Shown in pieces: positions 26,912 to 35,490 of a stretch of 64,000 bases of DNA. The notes below the pieces were generated by a model. The model worked only from the letters and a program-made list of their open reading frames with translations, made no database searches and had not been told where the DNA came from. A program made the position numbers and the translations under genes. Source of the DNA: Acidobacterium sp. (lineage in GTDB: Bacteria; Acidobacteriota; Vicinamibacteria; Vicinamibacterales; UBA2999); assembly GCA_002737365.1 (NCBI GenBank), contig NSIL01000002.1, forward strand, positions 152,596 through 216,595, written 5' to 3'. Numbering within the stretch: position 1 is the first letter of the stretch; each line of letters starts with the position of its first letter.

Positions 26912-27303
26912 TCGGCCTCGACACCAATCTCCTGATTCGTTACCTGACGAACGACGACCGGGCGCAGTACGCGAAGGCGAAACGGCTGATTGACGAGGCG
27001 GTCGAGCGGGACGAGCGCCTGCTCATCAGCTGTGTGGTTTTCTGTGAAGTGACGTGGGTGCTCGAGACCGCGTATGAGTACTCGCGAGCCGAGATCGCCG
27101 ACGCGCTCGACCGCATCTTCGACACTGCACAATTCGAGATCGAACGAGCGCCCGAGGCGCGGCAGGCGCTCGACGATTTCCGGTCCACGAAAGTGGGATT
27201 CGCCGATGCCTTGATCGGCCGGATCAATCGCACGCTGGGCGCGACCAAGAGCATGACTTTCGATCGCGATCTCAAGGCGCTCGAGACCTTCGCAGTGCTG
27301 TAG
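26908..27303 (+). CDS. PIN-domain toxin (VapC family)
   Basis: MIGLDTNLLIRYLTNDD; conserved acidic residues; FADALIGRINRTLGATKSMTFDRDLK; ATGA overlap with antitoxin. Confidence 0.9.
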   Translation: MIGLDTNLLIRYLTNDDRAQYAKAKRLIDEAVERDERLLISCVVFCEVTWVLETAYEYSRAEIADALDRIFDTAQFEIERAPEARQALDDFRSTKVGFADALIGRINRTLGATKSMTFDRDLKALETFAVL

Positions 27304-27340
27304 GCGGGCGGTGTCGCTCACGACACGAGGTGCCCTCCCG

Positions 27341-30082
27341 TCATTTCTTCAACAGCGCCGGCCAATTCAGGATCACGTTGATCGCCGGCGAGGCGCTTGC
27401 CTTGTCGCTGGCCACGGGCTGAGGCATCAGAAAGCGCTGCCCATCCGGCGAAACGGCCCACGGGAAGAAACTAGCCCCATGTCCTGGTGGCAACAGTCCC
27501 CAAGTGCCGGGTTCGAACAGCTCGGCCGGCCGTCCCGCGACGAAGCTGGATCCCGATCCATTCACGTCGACGGACATGACCTTTCCTTGACCCATCCCCG
27601 TCAGATAGAAGAGCTCCTTGCCATCACTGCGCCATCTTGGAAAGCTGCCCAATCCGCCCGTTGAGACCTGCCATTTCCCGTCGCCTCCTGGAAACGATGT
27701 CACGTAGATGTGATTAGCGCCACTCTCGCCGGACACGTACGCCAGCCATTTGCCGTCTGGGGAAAGTTGAGGGTAGTTTTCCTGAGCCTTGGATTGCCGT
27801 AGCGGCGTGGCCCTGCGATCACCGGTCAACGGCAGCAGCCACAGATCGCTCCGGGTCTTGGGGTCGCCCACTACGTAGGCAATCGACTGCCCGTCCCCGG
27901 ACCAGGACCCCGGATACTGCACCCACTCGGATTCGATGAGCAGGTCTTCAGCGCCCGTCCCATCGGAGTTCTTCTCACGAAGACCCCACTTGCCATTTCG
28001 GAGCGAATGAAACGCGACCCGCTTGCCGTCTGGCGACCAGACCGGCATGCCGTTGTCCTGGGACGGGTCGAAGGTCAGCCGCATCGGCGTCCGGAGCGAC
28101 GCGTCATACACCCAGATGTCCCCACCAAGAGAGTCATGACGGTGAACCGCGACCCGCTTGCCGTCGGGAGACAGATTGACGCCAGCAACCCCGCCTGAAT
28201 CTCCTGCCGTTTCGAGCGTCTTGCCAGTGCGGTCGAACCAGGTTAGTTGCCTTAACTGGCCCCCTATCGCGCCGGGAGCAAAGACCAGCGATCCGTTGTC
28301 AGAGATGCTGAATTGCGATGTGCCTGTGTTAGAACTTGCAGCTACGCCTTCGATCACGGGCACCGGTCCGCCAGTGACCGTCAACCCCTGGGCGTCAAAC
28401 GGTACCGCCAGAATTGTGCCGGACAGTGCGTATATGAGATGACCGTTCGGGACGTAGCGCGCATCGCTTCCGCCTTCGAGCAACACCTTGCGCTCACCGG
28501 AGGTCAGCGCTTGGGCAACGATGCTCGCTGTGTTCCAGCGGTTTAGGCCCCCTAAAGAGGCAGAGGCAAGCGTAAAGACGACCGCGTTGCCGCCGGGCAG
28601 CATCGAGGGCCCGTGGGCCAGTTCGCCATCTTTCACCGCGATGACCGTTTCCGGCTTGCCGCCACTGGCCGAGACCCGGAGAATCCCTTGGGTGCCTTGG
28701 CCAATCAGGATCTTGTCATCCGTGCCCCAACTGATGCCGAACGGTTGCTCGATCGCGGCGATCGTAACGGCAGTACCGCCGCTGATCGCAATCCGTTTCA
28801 GGGTCTTGTCCGCAACCGAGTAGAAGGCAATGGAGCGGCTGTCCGGAGAAAAAACGGGATTCGTGATCCCTTGCGCCATCTCGGTACCCTGAATGAAGAG
28901 CGACGACATCTCGCTCATCGGCTTGAGATACAACCGAGTGTTGGCCACGTAGACGAACTGACTGCCGTCCGGAGCGATCGAAACCACCTGGCGTCCGGTA
29001 TTTGTGAACTGCTGGCCTTCCGGAAGCGTGAACGAGAAGCGGGTAACTTCCGTCGATTGTGGCGGCGACGGCTTGAGCGTCCACGCGGCCAAGGCGGCGA
29101 CGACGGCCAGGACCAGGCCGAGCACGACCGGGACGGCGCGTCGCCACAGCGGCACCGGCGCCATCGTCAACGCCGACGCCGACGCGGTGTTGATGACCGA
29201 GACTTCCGACGCACCTGATTCGATCTTCGCAATCTCGACGCGCGCTTCGCCGATGTCGCGCAGGCGTTGCCGGTGATCGCGATCGAGGCAGCGTTCGAGT
29301 AATCGTCGCAACCGTGGCGGTGTGGTTGCGGGCAGCGCCGTCCAGTCGATGTCCTGTCTCAGCACGGCTGCCAGCACGTCCGAGATCTCGTGACCTTCAA
29401 AGGCGCGCCGCCCCGTGACCATCTCGTAGAGCACGACGCCAAATGCCCAGATGTCGGCGCGGCGATCCACCGTTTTGCCGCGCGCCTGCTCCGGGCTCAT
29501 GTAAGCAGCGGTCCCCATAATCATCCCGCGCATCGTCATTGCGGGCGTGGTGATGGTCGGGGAGTTTTCGGCGGCACTAAAGTGCCGCCCTTCTGGCACG
29601 CTATCGATGGCTTTGGCGAGGCCGAAATCCAACACTTTCACGGTGCCGTCTGGCCGAATCTTTACGTTGGCGGGCTTGAGGTCGCGATGGACGATGGCCT
29701 GTTCGTGCGCGGCTTCGAGCGCCTCGGCGATTTGCCGCGCAAGCGGCAGGGCGTCGGTCACCGGAATGGCGCCGCGCGCAATGATCGCTGAGAGGTCCTC
29801 GCCCTCGACGAACTCCATCGCGAGTACGGGTGTGCCGGCGGCGTCTTCGACGCCGTAGATGCCGGCGATGTTGGGGTGATTGAGTGACGCCAGGACCTGC
29901 GCCTCTCGCGTGAAGCGGGCGCGGCGATCAGGATCGGCGGTGAAGCCTTCCGGCAGGATCTTCAGCGCCGCATCGCGGTTGAGCTTCGTATCCTTGGCGC
30001 GATAGACCTCGCCCATGCCGCCTTCGCCGATCTTGGAGACCACTTCATAGGGACCGAGCCGGGTACCGGGCGTCAAGCTCAT
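27341..30082 (-). CDS. serine/threonine protein kinase with C-terminal WD40/PD40-like beta-propeller
   Basis: YEVVSKIGEGGMGEVYRAKD, IVHRDLKPANVKI, DFGLAKA, GTAAYMSPEQ, then repeated SPDGK(R/W)-type blades. Confidence 0.93.
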   Translation of the reverse strand: MSLTPGTRLGPYEVVSKIGEGGMGEVYRAKDTKLNRDAALKILPEGFTADPDRRARFTREAQVLASLNHPNIAGIYGVEDAAGTPVLAMEFVEGEDLSAIIARGAIPVTDALPLARQIAEALEAAHEQAIVHRDLKPANVKIRPDGTVKVLDFGLAKAIDSVPEGRHFSAAENSPTITTPAMTMRGMIMGTAAYMSPEQARGKTVDRRADIWAFGVVLYEMVTGRRAFEGHEISDVLAAVLRQDIDWTALPATTPPRLRRLLERCLDRDHRQRLRDIGEARVEIAKIESGASEVSVINTASASALTMAPVPLWRRAVPVVLGLVLAVVAALAAWTLKPSPPQSTEVTRFSFTLPEGQQFTNTGRQVVSIAPDGSQFVYVANTRLYLKPMSEMSSLFIQGTEMAQGITNPVFSPDSRSIAFYSVADKTLKRIAISGGTAVTIAAIEQPFGISWGTDDKILIGQGTQGILRVSASGGKPETVIAVKDGELAHGPSMLPGGNAVVFTLASASLGGLNRWNTASIVAQALTSGERKVLLEGGSDARYVPNGHLIYALSGTILAVPFDAQGLTVTGGPVPVIEGVAASSNTGTSQFSISDNGSLVFAPGAIGGQLRQLTWFDRTGKTLETAGDSGGVAGVNLSPDGKRVAVHRHDSLGGDIWVYDASLRTPMRLTFDPSQDNGMPVWSPDGKRVAFHSLRNGKWGLREKNSDGTGAEDLLIESEWVQYPGSWSGDGQSIAYVVGDPKTRSDLWLLPLTGDRRATPLRQSKAQENYPQLSPDGKWLAYVSGESGANHIYVTSFPGGDGKWQVSTGGLGSFPRWRSDGKELFYLTGMGQGKVMSVDVNGSGSSFVAGRPAELFEPGTWGLLPPGHGASFFPWAVSPDGQRFLMPQPVASDKASASPAINVILNWPALLKK
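29570..29589 (-). repeat. palindrome inside the Ser/Thr kinase CDS
   Basis: GGCGGCACT-TT-AGTGCCGCC (minus strand), 9-bp perfect stem. Confidence 0.8.
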
Positions 30083-30189
30083 GGGGATGCGGATTATAGG
30101 TGGATTGGCGTTGGCGACGGGCGAAAATCGCGCGAGGCGGGGCGCCACCTGGCTTGACCGGATGATGCCTGATGCGTGATGATTGATGA

Positions 30190-30411
30190 GTGAGAACGAC
30201 CCTGGATCTGGAACTGGACGTGCTGCAGGCGGCCAAGGAAATCGGCGCGGCGCGTGGGATGTCGGCCGGCCAGGTGGTGTCCGAGTTGGTCCGCAAGGCG
30301 CTGGCGTCGCCGAGGACGGCGAAGGTGCGTAACGGCGTGCCGATGTTCTCGCGCAAAGCTGGCTCGCCGCCGCTGACGATGGCCGCCGTTAATCGGCTGC
30401 GCGACGAGTAG
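30190..30411 (+). CDS. ribbon-helix-helix-like antitoxin
   Basis: MRTTLDLELDVLQAAKEIGAARGMSAGQVVSELVRKAL; GTG start; precedes a PIN gene. Confidence 0.8.
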   Translation: MRTTLDLELDVLQAAKEIGAARGMSAGQVVSELVRKALASPRTAKVRNGVPMFSRKAGSPPLTMAAVNRLRDE

Positions 30412-30417
30412 TGTGCC

Positions 30418-30867
30418 ATGGCGGCCGCGCGCGTTTCCTTGCTCGATGTGAACGTGCTCGTGGCGCTCTTCTTTCCCGATCACGTCCACCACGACCTGGC
30501 CCACGACTGGTTCGCTGATCATCGGCACGAGGGGTGGGCGACGTGCCCGCTGACCGAGAACGGCCTGCTCCGCGTGGCCTGCCAGCAGCCGTCAGATGAT
30601 GTGCTGGTTCGTCCCGCCGATGTGATCGCGAATCTTGAACGCTTCTGCCGGGACAAGCTTCACCGGACGTGGACGGATGCGGTCTCGCTGACCGACACCG
30701 CGCTCTTCGCGCCGCAGTTCATCAGTGGCCATCGGCAGCTCACCGATGTCTACTTACTCGGCCTGGCAAAGAAGATGGGCGGCCGGCTGGCGACGTTCGA
30801 TCGGACCATTCCCGTGAAGGCCGTCCGCGGTGGCACCGCAGAGCTACTGCATGTGATCGAGCCGTAG
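30418..30867 (+). CDS. PIN-domain toxin (VapC family)
   Basis: SLLDVNVLVALFFPDHVHHDLAHDWF and LTDVYLLGLAKKMGGRLATFDRTIP. Confidence 0.88.
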   Translation: MAAARVSLLDVNVLVALFFPDHVHHDLAHDWFADHRHEGWATCPLTENGLLRVACQQPSDDVLVRPADVIANLERFCRDKLHRTWTDAVSLTDTALFAPQFISGHRQLTDVYLLGLAKKMGGRLATFDRTIPVKAVRGGTAELLHVIEP

Positions 30868-30881
30868 CCGTACAAAGAAAA

Positions 30882-30903
30882 AGCCGGGGCCAACGCCCCG
30901 GCT
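30882..30903 (-). terminator. rho-independent terminator of the pnp operon
   Basis: Minus strand AGCCGGGGC-GTTG-GCCCCGGCT followed by TTTTCTTT. Confidence 0.85.
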
Positions 30904-30929
30904 CTCCAATTCAAACGACAAAAACTAAC

Positions 30930-33125
30930 TTAGCGCGGGCCGCGATCGCGGCGGGGACCACGGTCGCGCGGCGGACGGTCGCCCTCGGGCGCTGACGGCG
31001 CGCCGCCGTCGCCACCCGAGCTGGCCGGCGGTGCGCCGCCTTCTTCGGGGGTAATCAGCGCCTTGCGCGACAGGCGAATCTTGCCGGTCGGGTCGACATT
31101 GATGACCTTGACCAGCACCTGCTGGCCTTCCTTCAACTCGTCGCGCACGTCCTTGACGCGGTAGTGCGCGATTTCCGAGACGTGCAGCAGGCCGTCGGTG
31201 CCCGGCATGATCTCGATGAACGCACCGAAGTCGGTGATGCGCTGCACCTTGCCGAGGTAGGTCTTGTCGAGTTCAGCGGTCTGCGTCAGCTCCTGGATCA
31301 TGCCGATCGCCTTGAGCGCGGCCGCTTCGTCCGCCGACGCGACGTTGACCTGGCCGCTGTCCTCGACGTCGATCTTGACGCCGGTCTTCTCGATGATGCT
31401 GCGGATCATCTTGCCGCCGGGGCCGATGACGTCGCGGATCTTGTCGACCGGGATCTTGATGGTGATGATGCGCGGGGCGTAGGCCGACATGTTGGCCCGA
31501 GTCGCCGACAGCGCCTCGTTCATGATGCCGAGAATGTGCAATCGGCCGGCCTTGGCCTGCGTCAGCGCGACGCGCATGACATCGGCCGAGATGCCGCTGA
31601 CCTTGATGTCCATCTGCAGCGCGGTGATGCCCGACGCCGTGCCGGTGACCTTGAAGTCCATGTCGCCGTAGTGATCCTCGGCGCCGGCGATGTCGCTCAG
31701 CACCGCGTACTTGCCGGTGGCTTCATCCATGATCAGGCCCATGGCCACACCGGCCACCGCCGCCTTGATCGGCACGCCGGCATCCATCATCGCCATCGAG
31801 CCGCCGCACACCGACGCCATCGACGAGCTGCCGTTCGACTCGAGAATGTCGGAGACGACGCGGACGGTGTAGGCGAAATCGGCTTCGGCCGGCATCATCG
31901 GCGCGAGCGCGCGCTCGGCGAGGGCGCCGTGACCGATTTCACGACGGCCGGGACCGCGCATCGGCTTCACTTCACCGACCGAGAACGGCGGGAAGTTGTA
32001 GTGCAGCATGAAGCGCTTCCAGGTTTCGCCATCGACCATTTCGACCTTCTGCTGGTCGTCGGCCGTGCCGAGCGTGACGGTGACGAGCGCCTGCGTCTCG
32101 CCGCGGGTGAACACGCACGAGCCGTGCACGCGCGGCAGCACGGTGTTCTCGATCGTGACCTTGCGGATCTCGTCGAACTTGCGGCCGTCGAGGCGGACGC
32201 CCTGGTTCAGAATCGAGTCGCGCAGGGTCTTCTCCTGCAGGTCGTGGAAGATGCCCTTGACCGCCGACTTGCGGGCGGCCAACTCCTCGGGCAGGTTGGC
32301 GACGATCTCCTTCTCGAGCCGCGCCACCGTACCGTAGTTTTCGATCTTGCCCTTGATGCGCATGGCCGCGCCGAGCGCCGCGTAGCCCGTGCTCTCCACG
32401 TGCGCCGCGAGTTGCTCGTCGACCTTGACGACCGGCTTCGGCAACTTCTTGCGGCCGGCGTCCTTGGCGAGGGCGTCGATCAGGTCGCAGATCTGGTTGA
32501 TGGCGGCCTGTGCGGTTTCGAGGGCCTGCACCACCTCGTCTTCCGACACCTCGGTGGCGCCGGCTTCGACCATCACGATGCCGTCCTTGCTGCCCGCGAC
32601 GACGATGTCGAGGCGGCTCACCTTGCGCTGCGACCAGGTCGGGTTGACGATGTACTGTCCCTCGACCAGGCCGATGCGGACGCCCGCGATGGTCTTCTCG
32701 AAGGGCATCTCCGACAGGGCCAGCGCGGCGGAGGCGCCGGTCAGCGCCAGCACGTCACCGTCGTTGTCGGTATCGGCCGAAATCACCGAGGCGATGATCT
32801 GCGTCTCGTAGGCCCAGCCGGCAGGGAACAGCGGCCGCACCGGGCGGTCGATCACGCGGCAGGTCAGCGTTTCTTTTTCAGTCGCCTTGCCTTCGCGCTT
32901 GAAGAAGCCGCCGGGGATGCGGCCCGAGGCATAGGTGTTCTCGCGATAGTCGACCGTGAGGGGCAGAAAGTCGATGCCCTCGCGGGGACTCGACGAGTGG
33001 CACGCCGAGACGAGCACCATGGTGTCGCCCAACCGGACGATGACGGCGCCGTCGGCCTGCTTGGCCAGCCGCCCGGTCTCGATGGACAGGGTCTGAGAGC
33101 CGAGAGATAGTTCACGCTTGTGCAT
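30930..33125 (-). CDS. pnp: polyribonucleotide nucleotidyltransferase
   Basis: Full-length RNase PH repeats, KH (IRDVIGPGGKMIRSIIEKTGVKIDVED) and S1 (GKVQRITDFGAFIEIMPGTDGLLHVSEI) domains. Confidence 0.97.
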   Translation of the reverse strand: MHKRELSLGSQTLSIETGRLAKQADGAVIVRLGDTMVLVSACHSSSPREGIDFLPLTVDYRENTYASGRIPGGFFKREGKATEKETLTCRVIDRPVRPLFPAGWAYETQIIASVISADTDNDGDVLALTGASAALALSEMPFEKTIAGVRIGLVEGQYIVNPTWSQRKVSRLDIVVAGSKDGIVMVEAGATEVSEDEVVQALETAQAAINQICDLIDALAKDAGRKKLPKPVVKVDEQLAAHVESTGYAALGAAMRIKGKIENYGTVARLEKEIVANLPEELAARKSAVKGIFHDLQEKTLRDSILNQGVRLDGRKFDEIRKVTIENTVLPRVHGSCVFTRGETQALVTVTLGTADDQQKVEMVDGETWKRFMLHYNFPPFSVGEVKPMRGPGRREIGHGALAERALAPMMPAEADFAYTVRVVSDILESNGSSSMASVCGGSMAMMDAGVPIKAAVAGVAMGLIMDEATGKYAVLSDIAGAEDHYGDMDFKVTGTASGITALQMDIKVSGISADVMRVALTQAKAGRLHILGIMNEALSATRANMSAYAPRIITIKIPVDKIRDVIGPGGKMIRSIIEKTGVKIDVEDSGQVNVASADEAAALKAIGMIQELTQTAELDKTYLGKVQRITDFGAFIEIMPGTDGLLHVSEIAHYRVKDVRDELKEGQQVLVKVINVDPTGKIRLSRKALITPEEGGAPPASSGGDGGAPSAPEGDRPPRDRGPRRDRGPR

Positions 33126-33161
33126 AACTCAACCTGCGAAAATGAAAGGGACGGATCCCGG

Positions 33162-33425
33162 TTACTTGCGGATGCCGAGGCGCTTGATGACCTCTGCGTA
33201 GCGCGACGTGTCCTTGCTCTTCAGGTAATCGAGCAGGCGGCGGCGCTGGCCAACGAGCTTGAGCAATCCGCGACGGGAATGGTGGTCCTTCCCGTGAGTC
33301 TTGAAATGTTCGGTGAGGTAAGTGATGCGATCGCTCAGGATCGCGACCTGGACTTCGGGTGAGCCGGTGTCGGTGTCGTGCTTCTTGAAATCGCCGATGA
33401 TGGCGGTCTTCTTGTCTTTCGTCAT
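33162..33425 (-). CDS. rpsO: 30S ribosomal protein S15
   Basis: [50 protein letters not shown]. Confidence 0.97.
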   Translation of the reverse strand: MTKDKKTAIIGDFKKHDTDTGSPEVQVAILSDRITYLTEHFKTHGKDHHSRRGLLKLVGQRRRLLDYLKSKDTSRYAEVIKRLGIRK

Positions 33426-33559
33426 TCCCACGGGTCTAACCTCCACGCACGGCCGAGTAGCCGAAATGCCGGTCTACCAAGCCGCCGTATGTGGCGATAA
33501 CAGCATCGCCTGTAACCTCAGTATGTTACCTCAGAAGGCTTGAGGCTTGGACCAAGCCG

Positions 33560-34477
33560 TCAGAAAACAACGGATGCGTGCAGAAACCCTGGGGTTTTCG
33601 CGGGTCTGGCCAGCGCCACCAGTGTTCCGTCGGCCCCGATCACCCTCACCAGCTCCGGCAGCGGGGTCAGGGCCACCAGCAAGTCGGCAGGGGCGATCTC
33701 AACACCGTTCTTGATCCGGACTACCTGCTCCGGGCCGCGCAGTGTCACGGCGGGCAATTCCGGCAACAGCAAGCTGAAGGGCAGCAGCCGCGCCGCCAGG
33801 GCCTCGCGGCCCGCCTGGAGCACGTCGGCCAGCGGGACTGAACCCTCGAGTCCAAACTCACCGGACCGCGTTCGGCGCAGCGCCGTCAGCACACCGCCCA
33901 TGCCGAGCGCCGCGCCCAGGTCGTGGGCCAGCGACCGAACGTAGAAACCGGCCGTCACCCGCATCTGCAGCACGGCGGTCTCCCCGTCACACGAGATCAG
34001 GTTGAGCTCGCGGACCGTGATGGTCACGGCCTTGGGCAGGGTGACCACGCCGTCCCTGGCCTTGCGGGCGATGTCGTACGAGCGCGCGCCAGCGATGTTC
34101 TTGGCCGAGAACGCCGGCGGCGTCTGCTCGAACGTGCCCCGGAACCGGCCGAGCGCCTGCTCGACCTGGTCACGCGTGGGACGCTCGCCAGAGGTCGTGA
34201 TGATGGTGCCCATCGCGTCGTAGGTGTTGGTGGTCCGTCCGAAGGCAACGGTGGCCTCGTAGTCCTTGTCGCTCGCCGTCAGGAATTGCGCGAGCCGCGT
34301 CGCGCGGCCGATCACGAGCGGCAGGACGCCCGTGGCCATGGGATCGAGCGTGCCGGTATGGCCAATGCGCGAGACGCCAAGCGCCCGGCGCGCCAGCGTC
34401 ACCACGTCATGCGAAGTGGGTCCTTGCGGCTTGTCGACGACCAGTACGCCATCGGGGAAAGGAAGGCGGGCGGTCAC
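33560..34477 (-). CDS. truB: tRNA pseudouridine(55) synthase
   Basis: GVLVVDKPQGPTSHDVV, GHTGTLDPMATGVLPLVIGRATRL; GTG start overlaps orn stop. Confidence 0.95.
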   Translation of the reverse strand: MTARLPFPDGVLVVDKPQGPTSHDVVTLARRALGVSRIGHTGTLDPMATGVLPLVIGRATRLAQFLTASDKDYEATVAFGRTTNTYDAMGTIITTSGERPTRDQVEQALGRFRGTFEQTPPAFSAKNIAGARSYDIARKARDGVVTLPKAVTITVRELNLISCDGETAVLQMRVTAGFYVRSLAHDLGAALGMGGVLTALRRTRSGEFGLEGSVPLADVLQAGREALAARLLPFSLLLPELPAVTLRGPEQVVRIKNGVEIAPADLLVALTPLPELVRVIGADGTLVALARPAKTPGFLHASVVF

Positions 34478-35034
34478 TTCGCGAAGATCGCCTTGTAGGC
34501 CGCGAGTTCCGCGATCGATTCTTCGATGTCGGCCAGCGCGCGATGCGTCTCGGTCTTGACCGGAGCATACTGGCGCTGCGGACACCAGTGCGCCACCAGC
34601 TGCTTCACCGAACTGACATCGACAATGCGGTAGTGCAAGAAGTTCTGGAAGGCCGGCATGTATTTCGTGAGGAAACGCTTGTCCTGCCACACCGAGTTTC
34701 CGCACAGTGGCGCGGTCCTGGCGTAGCAATACTTGCGAACAAAGCGCAGCGTTTGCGCCTCAGCCTCTGCCAGGGTCACGCCCTCAGTGGCGATCCGAGC
34801 GAGCAGACCGCTCTTGGTGTGGGTCTTACGCGGCCAGGGATCCATGGCTCGCATTTGCGCGGCAGTCGCACGAATGGCCAGCTCCGGTCCGCGGGCGACG
34901 AGATTGAGGTCGAAGTCGGTGATGATGGAGGCGATTTCAACGATCACGTGCCGGTCGGGATCGAGGCCGGTCATCTCGCAATCCACCCAGACCATGTAGT
35001 CGCGGCTGCGCCGGACTTTCGCGCGTGTGGCCAT
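34474..35034 (-). CDS. orn: oligoribonuclease
   Basis: MVWVDCEMTGLDPDRHVIVEIASIITD, CGNSVWQDKRFL, HRALADIEESIAEL (DEDDh). Confidence 0.96.
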   Translation of the reverse strand: MATRAKVRRSRDYMVWVDCEMTGLDPDRHVIVEIASIITDFDLNLVARGPELAIRATAAQMRAMDPWPRKTHTKSGLLARIATEGVTLAEAEAQTLRFVRKYCYARTAPLCGNSVWQDKRFLTKYMPAFQNFLHYRIVDVSSVKQLVAHWCPQRQYAPVKTETHRALADIEESIAELAAYKAIFAK

Positions 35035-35042
35035 GGTCGTCG

Positions 35043-35489
35043 TTACGTCGGCTCTTCGCCCGACCTTCGCTCGGCGGACTGCTCGCGAGCGTCGGCGGGC
35101 GTCGGCGGGTCGGCGGCCGGCGCGTCCACCGTGCGCGCGGCATCCGCGGCGTGAATTTCGAGGAGGATCTCTTCAATGCGCGACTGCGCCGCGACCGACT
35201 CGTCGTAGATGAACTTCACTTCGGGCACCCGCCGCAGGCCCAACCGCTCCGCCAGCAGGTGGCGGACGAAGCCGGTGGCGCGCTCGAGCGCCTTGACGGT
35301 CTTCTTGCGCTCGGCGGCGTCGCCGAGGATGGTCCAGTAGATGCGGGTCAGCGACAGGTCGCCGGTCACCTTCGCGCGCGTGACGGTGACCAGGCCGACC
35401 CCCGGGTCGCGAACTTCGGTAGCCAGCATCTGGCTCACCTCTTCGCGAACCTGTGCCTGGATGCGCTCGACGCGATGAGTCAGCGCCAA
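35043..35489 (-). CDS. rbfA: ribosome-binding factor A
   Basis: HRVERIQAQVREEVSQML and KH-like fold; operon context. Confidence 0.92.
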   Translation of the reverse strand: MALTHRVERIQAQVREEVSQMLATEVRDPGVGLVTVTRAKVTGDLSLTRIYWTILGDAAERKKTVKALERATGFVRHLLAERLGLRRVPEVKFIYDESVAAQSRIEEILLEIHAADAARTVDAPAADPPTPADAREQSAERRSGEEPT

Positions 35490-35490
35490 G

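Noticed and set aside
28542-28556. TTTAGG-CCC-CCTAAA palindrome in the kinase gene propeller
   Set aside because: Short 6-bp stem without a second copy seen in the window; not distinguishable from chance.
31164-33110. 648-aa ORF on + strand opposite pnp
   Set aside because: Antisense shadow ORF of a high-GC gene; composition (H/D/R/V/L-rich) is not protein-like, while pnp is unmistakable.
33541-33562. GGCTTGG-A-CCAAGCC at the truB stop codon as a possible sRNA or terminator
   Set aside because: A 1-nt loop is sterically unlikely as an RNA hairpin and there is no U-tract; left unannotated.
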